From Floccularia luteovirens (Eukaryota > Basidiomycota > Agaricomycetes > Agaricales > Squamanitaceae), in the NCBI GenBank assembly GCA_009739215.1, contig VSJF01000005.1:2046001-2110000 (forward strand): DNA of 64,000 bases, read 5' to 3'. The translations under genes were made by a program, and so were the position numbers. Shown piece by piece: positions 25,095 to 36,404 of this stretch; the stretch's first letter is position 1, and each line of letters begins with the position of its first letter. The notes under the pieces were generated by a model. That model was given only the letters and a program-made list of their open reading frames with translations. It made no database searches and was not told the origin of the DNA.

Positions 25095-26162
25095 GAGTGA
25101 TACTACTAGCTATGTTGTATGGTTCGGGTAAATAAGAAATCTCTTACATAAATATAAAAAACTTACATTTTATGCAAAGGAGGGTATGTATTACTTTTTG
25201 TTAACAATGGGTAACTTGTGCTTTTTAAACGTTCAAGGGTCTCACTAGACCTGTGGAACAGCCTCAAAGTAGTATGTAACATATTTATAAATGGACAACT
25301 ATGAGTGTCACCGGCAGTCAGGGTAGAATCATAAGCTCACCACTCTCTGACAGGCACGTCGGTTTTGACCCGCAATTCTGTGAAGAACAAAACATGTTTG
25401 AACAGTGTTATTTGGTAGAAATGATTAAGCACACAACAGAAAGTAACTCATTTTAGGACAGTGTCTCATATTCGCAGGTAAGAATGGCAATGTACTTCTA
25501 AGTTCTCATGAACTGAGACGAAAATTTAGAACTGCAGTACTTAATTTGTGGAGAGAAACCAAGGTACGTTTACAGTTGAACGATACAGATGAAGATTCAG
25601 TGTATTACGCACGTAGCCGCGGCGCACTGGAGTCATCGGACATGAATAACACCGATGTTTGATGATCAGAGATGGCATGTTGCAGCCACCGAGTGAGTTG
25701 CGATACAAATACTTGAAAGGATCCTGGCTGAGCTGGACCATCGGTTTGTCGCGTCATAAAAGTATTGGTTGGAGTAAACACATTCTTCTCGCCGACTTGA
25801 AACAACTACCTTTGACCAGTTCCACTATCCAAAGAAAGAATTTTCAGAACCATCTGCAATATAATTTCAGAGTTCAAATAAATGCCCTGTGTACAACACT
25901 GGGCTCACGGTCTCGTTCAATATGTATCGTTCCGATCATCATAGGAATTGGGACTATGCAATGTTGACAATAACAAGCTGAAGGCACAGAATCGGCTATC
26001 ACAGGTGGAAGACGGGCCGAAGCTGTCATCATTAACTCAATGGTGGACAGTCGCTTCACATGCCCAATCATGTTCAAGGCAAGCGCGTGAACAAGAACTG
26101 AATACAATTTTCTGCTTGAGAACCTATGCCACGGTCCTGACCTTATTCTATCCATACCAACG
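25095..26162. other. Intergenic stretch, no supported gene
   Basis: About 1 kb with no convincing coding signal on either strand. A short segment at 25547-25577 resembles one at 29003-29035. Confidence 0.45.
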
Positions 26163-27624
26163 ATGCATTCAAGCGTCTGGACCCTACGCAACAACTTTGC
26201 TACCAGTCAACCTGGTGGGAATCATGCCGTGACACAAACACAGTCGGATGCGTACTACTGAGCGGCGGCTTGGCCCCACTGAGGAATATTTCTATCTGGG
26301 AAGCAGTTTCTCTAGAACATCCGATTCAGCGCAAACAGCTGAAATCGAGGTAGAGGAAGAAAATAGCAGGCGCTTAGTTGATATTGGAGTTGTCAAGAAA
26401 ACATGGTTGGGATTGAAACAGCAATTCCCACTCCTCGGCGCATCCTTGGATGATCGTGGTGATAAAGGAGTGTATTTTATAGTGAAGCAGGATAGACTTC
26501 GAGGATGTCTTCCGGAGGAGGTTGTTTATCGTGAAATTGATTCTGCCGACGAAGCTTATGCATTTGCGACGGATCTCATTAACGTGGGCGAATGGCTATC
26601 AAATAGCCTCCTGGCTCGACTATTCGTCTTGCGTAGAAGAGACCGTGTGGGATATTATCATATCATATTTCATGCTGCACACTACATCATTGATGGAACT
26701 GCCAACCTTATTTTTCTGAGATCGTTTTTGGACCGCTTATCCTCATTATTGGATCCTACCCATGAGCATGTCCCGGTGCAGTGGGATTTGGAAGAACGTT
26801 TGGCATTATCGATACCCTCAGAGTCGCTAATGCCGAGTAGTCATCTCAGTGTAGCACGACAGAGGTGGCGAAAGGCGATTGCGGCAACCATGCTTTCCAA
26901 CCATATGAGACGCTTGGCGGTGTGCACAGTTCCTATGTTTCTTTTTATTATCTGTTGAGATGATGTTAATCCATATAGGGTGGACATACATTACCAAGAC
27001 ATATCACTCCACTGACACCAATCACACCCGCCCAATCGAAGGCGCTCAGCTTTGCTTTCTCCGATGACGAATCAGCAGCAATTCTCTACCACTGCAGAAG
27101 AAACGGGATTACATTTGGGCATGCGTTAACAGCGATTTCACAAGTAGCCGTTACGCGTATTTTATGTCGGCAGATATGTCTCCGGTAGGATGGACAAAGA
27201 CGAATGGGAATTCAGGAAACGTGAACCAATGAACATGACTGGGCCACTGAGTTTACGACCATTCTTGAGACGAGAGTGGTTGGAACGCAGAGGTGCAGAG
27301 AACATTTGTCTAGCAATTGGATTCTTCAATATCACAATGCCCTTCATGCCTCTTGGATCAGCAGCGAACCTTCAAGTGGGAGACCCCGTTCCTACATATG
27401 ATCAGCTCCTATCTCCTGGTGGGAGGTTCTTGTTGCGTTGTAGTATCGCAGGAAAACAGATGACGAAATATTTGAACCACCCATTGTTCCTAGAGATTAA
27501 CGCTGCGAGGTTACCTAGTTTGATGTTACCGTGGGCGAGAGGTCTTTTACATGAACTACAGAAGAGCAGGAGCGGCGAGCAGAGTGCAGGTTCTCAAGGG
27601 CTTTCTACGTTATCCTGCCATTGA
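26163..27624 (+). pseudogene. Condensation-domain-like acyltransferase, frame broken twice
   Basis: Resembles fungal CoA-dependent acyltransferases of the condensation-domain fold. The HxxxD motif is in FHAAHYIIDGTANLIFL. The likely start is MHSSVWTLRNN at 26163. This frame runs to DAYY and then hits TGA; the family-like continuation RRLGPTEEYFYLG is in the +1 frame (break near 26256-26262). A GT-AG intron (26920-26978) correctly joins RRLA to GGHTLPRH. A second +1 shift occurs near 27170: the frame ends at TAG while the conserved continuation GRMDKDEWEFRKREPMN is in the next frame. Two independent one-base changes argue for a pseudogene, though base errors cannot be excluded. The surrounding frames are otherwise free of stops. 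Confidence 0.65.
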
Positions 27625-28126
27625 GCAAGCCAGAACAGGGCCTGTGATGACGAATGGGGGGGCAAGTTTTGGAAATGTGGGTGAAAAAGTCAATGATCAA
27701 CATACTCTGAAGATTTAACGCTTCATTTCCGTATAGAGCGACCATCTCGTCCCATTAAAGTTTCCGAGAAATAGCGGTCAGAAGCCTGTTGTCACTTTGC
27801 ATGCTAACAAAGTACTTCTGCACTGTAGACCAGGAGAATTATACCTTGGAGCAGGATCTAGGTTTGGACAGTTTAGGGTTACGTGGTTTTTTGGGACGGA
27901 AAAGTCTATGAAGACGAAATCATAAAGGAGTGGATGGATGAGATCACGGGTGCGACTTTGTTTTACCTTGGAGGTGGTCAAATCCTCCGGAGTCACCTCT
28001 AAATTGGGATAGTACGATACTACGTAATCCAAATCCCAAAATATTCTTGTATCTTTACAGAATCTCACAAATTGGCGGTCATGCAAAGCATAATGTACAA
28101 ATACTTCACAAAAAGGCTGGCACCAT
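27625..28126. other. Spacer between two degenerate genes
   Basis: About 500 bp. A minus-strand frame stays open across it (27778-28263, 161 codons in all, including part of the oxidase relic), but the portion left of 28126 matches nothing I recognise. Confidence 0.35.
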
Positions 28127-28395
28127 TTACAGGTGAGCCCCAGCAGATTCAGCGCTTGTAGGAATTTCGACTCGATCTCTTTGATGATCTTGAGGACATC
28201 TCCAGCACAACCAAATGAAAGGGTAAATCCTAATCCACCCTGTCCATTAAGAATGAACAACACGACTGCCCTTCTGGCGGGGATCGCGTTCTACACGAAC
28301 GTCATCGAGCGTACAAGGGCGGAGGCCTTGGACGAATGGACAGAGGGTCAAGCTCTACGTTCTCAAGCTCCATCCAGGTAAGAACGTTTGGGCAA
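28127..28395 (-). pseudogene. Relic of the last exon of a D-amino-acid oxidase gene
   Basis: Closely resembles the last exon of the intact oxidase at 29304-30768. Pieces PFVQGLRPCTLDDVRVERD and GFTLSFGCAGDVLKIIKEI correspond to PFVQGLRPCTLDNVRVERD and GFTLSFGCAGDILEIIKEM. Two extra bases break the frame: near 28337-28350 (within the DPYPF block) and near 28244-28255, where TCT TAT GGA has become TCTTAATGGA. The ancestral stop (CAC CTG TAA) is recognisable but out of frame. No upstream exons of the copy were found, so it is a 3' fragment. Confidence 0.75.
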
Positions 28396-29303
28396 ATCAT
28401 CAATCTCAAGCCATGAAGTCAGCCTCACAATGCAAGATTCAAGGATCCATCCGAGATCTAGATTCCTGCCAGAAGAACCTGAGATTAACATGGTCCCAAC
28501 TTATCATTAGATCCGTGTAATATGTTGTAAAAACAAGCACCATTTTCAGAGCAGATCCTCAAATAACTTTGGTTTGAGAAACCAAACATATAGAAAAGTC
28601 GGCAAAGCTGTTTTGTCTGCTGCACAAGAACAAGCTGCATTGTCAAATATTCTTCAGTTATGGTATCAGTCCACCTTGTGGTAAGGAGGTCCAGTACACT
28701 TAGTATTTCCCCCTGAGTATTTGCTCATGGATACTGATCATGAGGCAGCCAGTAGTAAGGGATCCAGATGCTCGTGAAACTGTCTCATCAGGTACCTTGA
28801 TGTTCCCCAAGTAGGGCCTATGCGAAGGACGAAAGAATGTGGTGAATCTTTTGGGAACGGTGTTCTGGTAGGGTGGATACCAGACCAGAGTACGTTAGTT
28901 TGTGGGAAGAAACTTCTGCATTATTCCTGTACATAGCAAACGAGGGTAAGGTAAGAGTAACATTAGTAAGGCAGCTTGTGGAAGTGAGACGACATTACTC
29001 AATAGTTTGTGGGAACAAACGAACGTGCGTTTACAGTACTGCGTAGTGCGACATTCGACTTGAGAAACAAAACGATGCACATATGCACACGTACACCCAA
29101 CATCTTTGGAGTCTTGGGATTACTGTAGCAGACATGAGTAAAGTTGTCTAAACTTAAGATTGTTTGGCACCGAAGCTCGTGACAAACATAACTCCCAAAA
29201 GGATTAACACGTCACGATATTGTAACTTTTATACGATACCAGCCAAATTATGATTTATCACATTATAATAAAGTTACAATATATAAACATGAGGATAACA
29301 CGT
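28396..29303. other. Intergenic stretch, no supported gene
   Basis: About 900 bp between the oxidase relic and the intact oxidase. It contains two copies of a short motif, GTTTGTGGGAA, at 28898-28908 and 29004-29014. No earlier exons of the relic are recognisable. Confidence 0.4.
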
Positions 29304-30768
29304 TTACAAGTGAGCCTTGACAAATTCGGGAGCAGCAGGGACTTCAGCTTCCATCTCCTTGATAATTTCCAAGATATCCCCAGCACATCCAAACGACAGT
29401 GTGAATCCAGATCCACCTTGCCCGTAGGAATGTACAACTCGGCTGCCCTTCTGTCTGAGGTCACGCTCGACACGGACATTGTCAAGAGTACATGGTCGGA
29501 GACCTTGCACGAATGGATATGGGTCGAACTCGGCGTTTTCGAGGCCTGGAACGAAATCATTGCAGCGTTTGCGCATCCGGAGAATTTCTGGGCTGTCCAG
29601 ATTCAAGTCCAGAGTGTTAGCTGTCTGAGCGATGCCTACAATTCATGAAGATTGTGTCAGAATGTTAACAATACCTGGGCACGCAAAGATGGATTGCTTA
29701 CCCCCCAAGATGAGAGTCTCATCATTGCGAGGAACGATGAACACAATGTCTTCAATGTCCTTTCCTTGTGTATCATCATGTGACACACAAAGTGCCTCGG
29801 TGACTTTTGGGAACTTCTTCCCATCATTGATCACACGGATCAATGCTCCTCGGAGTGGGTATACAGTGGGGTCAGATGCCAGGTCGGCAGCACCAAGACC
29901 AGAAGCATTAACAATCGCGTCGACATTGTACTTGGCAAGGAGGTGTTTTTCCTGCTTGACGAGATCTCCTGTGATCTTCTCCGACACAAGTTTGCCACCT
30001 TTTGCAGTGACAATATCGCGCAACCAGAACATGTAGCGGTCGGTGTCGATGACCGGGGCGTCATGTTTGTATGAGTCGACGACACCAGCCTCTTGATTAA
30101 CTTTATGTTTAGTGATCAGACTGCGGTCGCGATTGAATCCTTGAATCTGTAAATGGCATAAGAGTATGTAGTTAATTCATTAATAAAATATTTGCCTCAG
30201 GAGTAGATTGGATCTCAATCATCTTCTTCATTTGACCTGGCATATTTTCGAGGGGTTGCGAGAAGAAGAAATTAGCAGTGCGCATTCTGATACCATGCTC
30301 TTCAACGGGGAGGATGTGCATCATTGTTTCAAAGTTGCGGTAAGAAGTCATGCACCATTCCTTGGATTTCTCGAGGGAGATGTAGTTCTGGTGCTTGCCA
30401 CAGACTGCAGGGGGCCATTCCCAGCTGTTTAAAATGTTGTGAGTGGGTGAACAGATATACTTTATGAGATGCTTACAGGGCACCAGCAATTTGGGAGGTG
30501 ATGCGTTCTGGTAACGCTGCCCATTTTTCAGATACTACGGTCACTCCATACCCTGCATCGAGCAAACTCCAAGCAGTCTAGTGATTGGTCAATAATTTTT
30601 CGCAGTAAAACACTCGTAATTGATATTTACTGTCAATCCTGTCACACCACCTCCAATGACAAGGACGTTTTTGAATTTGGGAGAGGGTTTGGTTGGATTA
30701 GGGCCGTCGAATAATATGAGCTCTTTGCCAACAGGAGCGAGGTGGAAGTTGGTGTTAATGGAAGGCAT
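29304..30768 (-). CDS. D-amino-acid oxidase (FAD-dependent), peroxisomal
   Basis: Oxidative deamination of D-amino acids to 2-oxo acids, ammonia and peroxide. Five exons (30631-30768, 30477-30577, 30196-30424, 29702-30146, 29304-29635) sum to 1245 nt, 414 aa. The FAD-binding VLVIGGGVTGLTTAWSLL is at the N-terminus. YMFWLRDIV, VNASGLGAADLA and YPLRGALIRV follow. The DAAO signature block is SYGQGGSGFTLSFGCA. The C-terminus AHL fits the type 1 peroxisomal signal [SAC]-[KRH]-[LM]. Intron 3 (30147-30195) uses a GC donor (GAG/GCAAAT) and is needed to join STPE to IQGFNRD. A decayed copy lies 0.9 kb downstream. Confidence 0.92.
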
Positions 30769-31586
30769 GTTTTTCTAGTGATTAAAGGGAAGTTAGGCTG
30801 ATATTTAGATTGGATGAGATTAGATGGTTTGCTAAGGTTTTCTAGGTGCTGGTTGGTGCTGTGATATTAGATGAAGTTGAAAGCTATTCTTTAAATATGG
30901 CTCCTACGACCACAAAAAGTCAGTTGTATCTTACGGGTTCAGTTCTGAATGTGAGAAGCAAATCCTCAAGGGACTTCCTCTGTTCACTCCTATGCGGGGA
31001 AACATCATTTCGTCACTTCAGCCGTCGAGTAACCAGTTCAAAGGCACAAGATACTCTGCAAGTGTCAACTTGAAATTGTGGCCTACAGGCAACAAGACCC
31101 TTCGACTAGCAGCAGAAGGTGATCTCCACTCGGTCTTCCATCGGCCAATCGGTATTTAGGTTAGCCCCACTATTTTCCAGGCATGAGAACCTAACATGTA
31201 TGCGGTCCAGGACATCAGTGTGGATATGTGAGAGAATCTTCGTAGCGCGGTGAATGAAAAGTAAGGGATTTCTTCATGGTCGAGACTTCAGTTAATGATC
31301 TAAGTGGTGAACTTGTTAATACGTCGAGTAGTCTAGAGTTCATTGGTGTGCTGATTCAAGGTTCCTTTCAGGACATCGATATGAACAAATGAGCAGTGGG
31401 CAAAATCTGTCCGCCCACGACCCCACACATCCCGAGAATGAACGTTAATGAGCACCGTGCTAAACTTTTCAAACGCAAAAAACTTCTTTCTGGCCCTTAG
31501 CTAGTTCTAAGCTGTAGCAGTCCAGCCTGTCCGATAAACATCTCATAACCCACAATTATAAACACCATTCGTATATGACAAAATAC
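30769..31586. other. Intergenic stretch, no supported gene
   Basis: About 800 bp between the oxidase start and the zinc transporter stop. No coding signal seen beyond short frames. Confidence 0.45.
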
Positions 31587-34302
31587 CTAACCCCTCACAA
31601 CCCCAACAGTTACATCAGGACCGCCCATACCATCTCCTCGGTCTTCCTTGACCTTCCCATATATCCCTCGGGAAGTCGAACCTCCAAGGGCGTTCACACA
31701 CTTCTCCCAAGCCCATTTTGTGAGGAGCAGGACATCGTCATCACCTAAATCAGGTCGTACATGTAGCTCCATCGTTACGACCAACGTTTCTTTCTGCGAG
31801 TTTGAGTAAATCTTCCCGCCTGAGTCTGTAATTGACGACCCCATTCCACTAGATGCAGATGCGGGTGCAACCTGCCAGATATGCGGGGCTGGTAGATGTA
31901 ATACTTGAGGATGTCTCTCTACTTCCCTCATAACTCTCAAAAACGCCTCCATCTTTCCGTTCGGTAATCCCCTTGGGGGGGATGTTTGTAAGAGGACGGC
32001 CCCAATCACAACACACGCGCGATATGCTAAGTTAAATGTAATGACTGCGATAACGAATGCGAGGACCAAGTCGGCTGGTGAGTGTTGTTCACTGTAGGAG
32101 CAAGAGATATTAGCGATATTCTTGGAAGAACGGCATGAAACACGACTTGCCTTGGCAAAATAAGTGCCACGGCGAGGATAGCTGAGCAGAATAAGATTGG
32201 ACTCATGATGTAAGGATTGGAAAGTATCATCGCCACTCGTGTTGAAGGTTGTGTGTGCGGTTGTCCAATAGCTGATGGTGTTGATAGCGAGCGAATCCAA
32301 GCACTGACAGACGGTAGTCGGTTACGTGTGACTACAGAAGAAGATATTCAGAGTGGTACTCAATACATGTTAAATCAAAGAATCTTACCGTTTACAAGTT
32401 TTGAGTGGTTATCAAAAAACGCCGCATTTCCGATTATTGTTATGAGAGTGATCATCGTCATCACAATAGGAAAGTTCATCCTATATCACATTCAACTACC
32501 ATAGTAGAAATGAGAGGAAAGAAACACTCACGGAAGACCACCATCTTCATCGACATGGTGATGATGATGTCCTCCTTCTCCCTCTGCATGTCCACCCATG
32601 CTTAATAATATATGTTCTACAGCTTCTTTGCAGACATACACGGACGAGAACATCAGATAAACTGTTTGGGCGAACATGCATACCGTCTCAAGGCGGGCAT
32701 TACTGTGTGCAAATTGGTAAATCATTTAAAGTAATATAATAGAAAGGAGAATCACCCATAAGGCCGTCTCAAAGAAAACTTCTCCATATCTCCAAATGTT
32801 TTCATACTCCTCATACTGATCTCCAACCAAGATGGCATGACGGCCGTTAGCCAAACCCCAAATGAATCGAAGACGACCCAATACCCCAAACCCGTTACAG
32901 CTAGCGAACCAACTTGTTGACCACGCACCCATAACCATGCACCCAGTATGAATTGTATTATGCAAGCGAGTGAGGGGAGGATCGGAATAGTGGCTTGCGG
33001 TTCGAGGGTGGAGGAACTGTAGGGGTGTTTGTGGTTATGGACGTGAGGAGATGGAGAGCTGGAAGCATAACTAGAAGGTGTGCCAGTACGATGCACAGAA
33101 TCCCTATCATCATTTTGAGATCCGTTTGGTAACAAACTGGATGTGGAACTCCAGGGGGACACTGGATTTGGTGCGGCTAAAGAACCATCAGCTGTGGTTG
33201 GCGTTTGCTGTTGCAAACTCCCAGGTTCAAGGAACGAGAAAAAGTTATGTGACAGTGAGTGTTTATGATGATGACCCCTCCTCGTCGTTCCCATCGTCGA
33301 AGAGCTCCCTCTACCTAACACACTTGACCCGTTGTTGTCACCGATCAGAGGTGGAGGTTTACTTCCAAAAGTGAATCCTTGTCCAAGGGGTGTAATTGGA
33401 TCATGTTTAGGATTATGATGGAACTTGTTGGATCCCCGAAATTCGACGCTAGAGCCAGCAGAAGGAACACTGATAATAGGCGCCTCTTCATCCACATGTG
33501 CCTGAATTTCAATCTCCTGACCTCCATCCCCATCTTCGGAAATCACACTATGTGGCAAGGAGCCGGGACGCGGAAAGAAAATCGATAGGTTGCGAGAGTG
33601 TATCCTCGAATGACGCCTTTGATTCGACTTGGCGTTTGAAGGAAAGTCTTGGGACTCTGGTGTGGGTGATGAGGATGGGAAGGTATACATCGTCGGGGAA
33701 GCCGTAAGAAATGACGATGAGGCGAGTGTTGACAGGGATGCGGTGGGGTGGTGGTAGGTATTTGATGGTGTAATCCCTTGGGAGCTTGTATGTGTAGAGT
33801 GATACGAGCTGGAGAGAGGGGATGGTTGGGTCGGAGAAAAAGGAGAAGATATCGAACGTGTCCTTGAATGTCCATGTACATTCATACTCAAGTTTTTAGG
33901 ATGAGGAGGGGGCGGGAGTGAGGAGAAGGACGACCTGTAGGGAGAGGGTGGGAGTCCATTGGAGGTTGCATTTACGTTTGCATGTCCGGGTCGGCTTATA
34001 TTAAAAGTTGGGCGCTGAGGGCTACCACCTACACCAATAGTCGGAGATAACGGGTTCCCGTTAGCAACTACTGAAGCTGGAGCTATTCTGTTGTAACCTA
34101 GTGGTGTAGATTGAGTGCGCGTTCTTGGTGAGTGTGCAGAACTGGCATTGATTGGATGTGCCTGTGAGCTGAATTCACTGAAACTCGGGGAGTGAGAAGC
34201 ATGCGTCGATTCAGATGAAGGGGGTGGTGGGGTAAGGATTATAAGGTTCTCATCTTCGTCTTTACTCGATTTTCGTCGGTGTAAAGTCTGTTCACCTTGC
34301 AT
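31587..34302 (-). CDS. Cation diffusion facilitator zinc transporter (Zrg17/Msc2-like)
   Basis: Zn2+/H+ antiporter subunit, probably of the early secretory pathway. Five exons (32756-34302, 32532-32702, 32389-32480, 32151-32331, 31587-32091) sum to 2496 nt, 831 aa. The first ~430 residues are Ser/Pro/His-rich and disordered, with HHHKHSLSHNFFSFLEPG. The membrane part starts at IPILPSLACIIQFILGAWLW and includes GYWVVFDSFGVWL and the conserved RRPYGNARLE. A luminal/cytosolic His run follows (GGHHHHHVDEDGG). The C-terminal cytosolic domain ends in the ferredoxin-like region typical of CDF proteins (ETLVVTMELHVRPD). Intron 4 (32092-32150) has a consensus GC donor, AG/GCAAGT. Assignment between Zrg17 and Msc2 classes is tentative. 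Confidence 0.87.
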
Positions 34303-35832
34303 AGTACAGACTCGATGCGTTAGCTTTGCTGGATGTCACTAGGCCGTTTGTGGTCCAAGTTTATGGTCAAACAAGTGAATGGGAATGAGAGGTGGATTAT
34401 CGAGAGAAAGATCTAGGTGCATGCCTGGAATCAGTTTTGTTTTTCCGCGTTATTGGAAGAATGGAAGAGAGTCGAGAAAGGACTAACGGTTTGTACCACG
34501 GTCATACAAATTGATCCAGGTCTTTACACCTGAATAACGACTATGCTCCTGGGAGAATGCAAGTAAATGATGATAAAAGAAGAAAGATACCGACAGAGCA
34601 CAAGTCGGTAAGGTAGTAGTGGCAGTGGTGGTCAATGGACGTTAGCAAGAAAAGTCGCCTAAAATAACAACCAATCATTCACGTGAACGTGCTTTGTTCA
34701 ATGTTATACACCAACACCTTTAATACTAACCACGAACAGTACTAGCTTCACACCGGTTATTCATAGTTTCCCTGGCCACACAACAGCTATCTTTTAGTTC
34801 GGGCAGCAACGATTTACCCCCACACACTGCAATGCTTCGAATTCCAATCATTGTCGAAGCATGTCTGCATTCTTCTCCACGATCACATTTAACGAAAGGG
34901 TCGTACATTTGATTATAAGTAATACAGAAGAAGTAATTCAGCAGGTGCAAGAAGGAGTGTGACCATATTTCTTGTTATTGGGATTGGCCCACCCTGGACT
35001 GGACTTTCTGCAAACGAGCACAACTGCACAAAAACATGAATGTGGATAGCCTCACTTACGAAAAGAATAAAATGGGGGAAGTTAATACCATGATATGCCA
35101 CATAATACTCCGTCTTCCTACTAAAAGATAGAAGTCACGAACTCCGTAAGCGTACCGACTACAGGCTGAGTACACTAACAACAGTACCAATAAAAGTTGA
35201 TTGAATGTTTAATGGAAGGCGATGTACAAAAAGTCATAAATAAAGTTGGTCAGACTAAATCTGAAATTAGATACTACTCTAATCATCGAATTATTGTGGA
35301 CCTACTATACAAAATGCAGCGACAGTCACGTTCTGCACTACTGGTTGAGTTTGATATTTATCTCGTTAGGCAGTTAAATACACTACTTATGATTGTAAAC
35401 AAAAGGTATATATATATACTATCACCTCCGAGTCTTGGCCTTCCTTCTTCCTTACCAAACGTAATTCATGAAGCAACATACAAAAGTGTTCCAAGGTTGT
35501 ACCAAATGTAGACTCCATATCACTCGACTTTGTGACGGCCGACTCCTGCCAATTCTTTTGGCATGATTCAGATCCCGTTAATGTCGGTCTCCGACACTCC
35601 AGATGCAGTCAAATGCTTTTATCTCTTCGAGAAAGTGGGGATATCAAATCTTTAATTTTTTGCAGGAAATTTTCTTGACACGACCAGCTAATAGCATAGT
35701 GTGTCTTGTTTCTCGTTTATCACAGTTTTCTCGTACAATATCAACAGTATTTATTTATTTCAACAAATAACAGTCAGGAAACACAAATTCAACGAAGTCC
35801 TTCGGTACTACGGACAATATTTACATCATCCA
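34303..35832. other. Intergenic stretch with one weak candidate gene
   Basis: 1.5 kb between the zinc transporter start and the hydrophobin stop. Apart from the weak cysteine-rich candidate at 34726-35101 nothing is supported. Confidence 0.4.
34726..35101 (-). CDS. Possible small cysteine-rich protein
   Basis: Minus-strand frame ending at 34726 encodes KCDRGEECRHASTMIGIRS followed by VCGGKS, DSCCVARE and NNRC, a spacing of six cysteines like small secreted fungal proteins. A candidate first exon MAYHGINFPHFILF begins at 35101, with a GTAAGT donor and AG acceptor, but I could not make the two pieces join in frame. No convincing signal peptide. Treat as a candidate only. Confidence 0.25.
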
Positions 35833-36328
35833 TTAAAGGTTAAGATTAATGGGGGTGCATCCAACGACAAGGAGACCATTGAAGCTGTTGCCAGTGCAGC
35901 AAGCTGCTTGCGAATTGCTATTAAAATGCGAATTAATGATATGAAAGGTAACAGGTTGTTAACTGATAACCTACCAACTGTTTCCACCAATGACAGGGAT
36001 GCAGTTCACTATATTCAGATCAATTTCTGGATTATGAGCGTTAGATACAAAATAACTCACAGCCAACCTGGCCGGTAAGCGTGCCAACAACGATACCAAG
36101 GAGGCCCGCGATGAGGCCAACGGCGGCGCTGTCGCTCTGTGTATATAGTCATGAGATCAAAGCTGTCAACTTCAAGTTGTATATCAAGCTCACATCCTGT
36201 ACTGAGTTGCAGCATTGAACAGTGCCCGTGCTACATTGAGCGGGCGGAGTGTCAGTACGGGGAACAGCAGTGGCGGCTGCAAGGAGAGGCAATGCGAAGA
36301 TAGCAAGGGTAGAGATACGAGCGAACAT
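35833..36328 (-). CDS. Class I hydrophobin
   Basis: Secreted amphipathic protein that coats aerial hyphae and fruit bodies. Four exons (36194-36328, 36061-36136, 35975-36008, 35833-35917) sum to 330 nt, 109 aa. The signal peptide is [21 protein letters not shown]. The eight cysteines follow the class pattern [46 protein letters not shown] and VGCTPI. The spacing between the second pair and third Cys (with [18 protein letters not shown]) is typical of basidiomycete class I proteins. Intact. Likely regulated by developmental stage; a TATA box lies 69-76 bp upstream. Confidence 0.95.
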
Positions 36329-36396
36329 TGTTATTCTTTTTACTGGAAGTGGGTTTGTAGTGAACTGGGTGAAGAATTATGGTTATTTCGCTCACC

Positions 36397-36404
36397 TTTT
36401 TATA
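36397..36404 (-). promoter_or_regulatory. TATA box of the hydrophobin gene
   Basis: TATAAAAA read on the minus strand, 69-76 bp before the ATG ending at 36328, in a position suited to a strongly expressed fungal gene. Confidence 0.5.
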
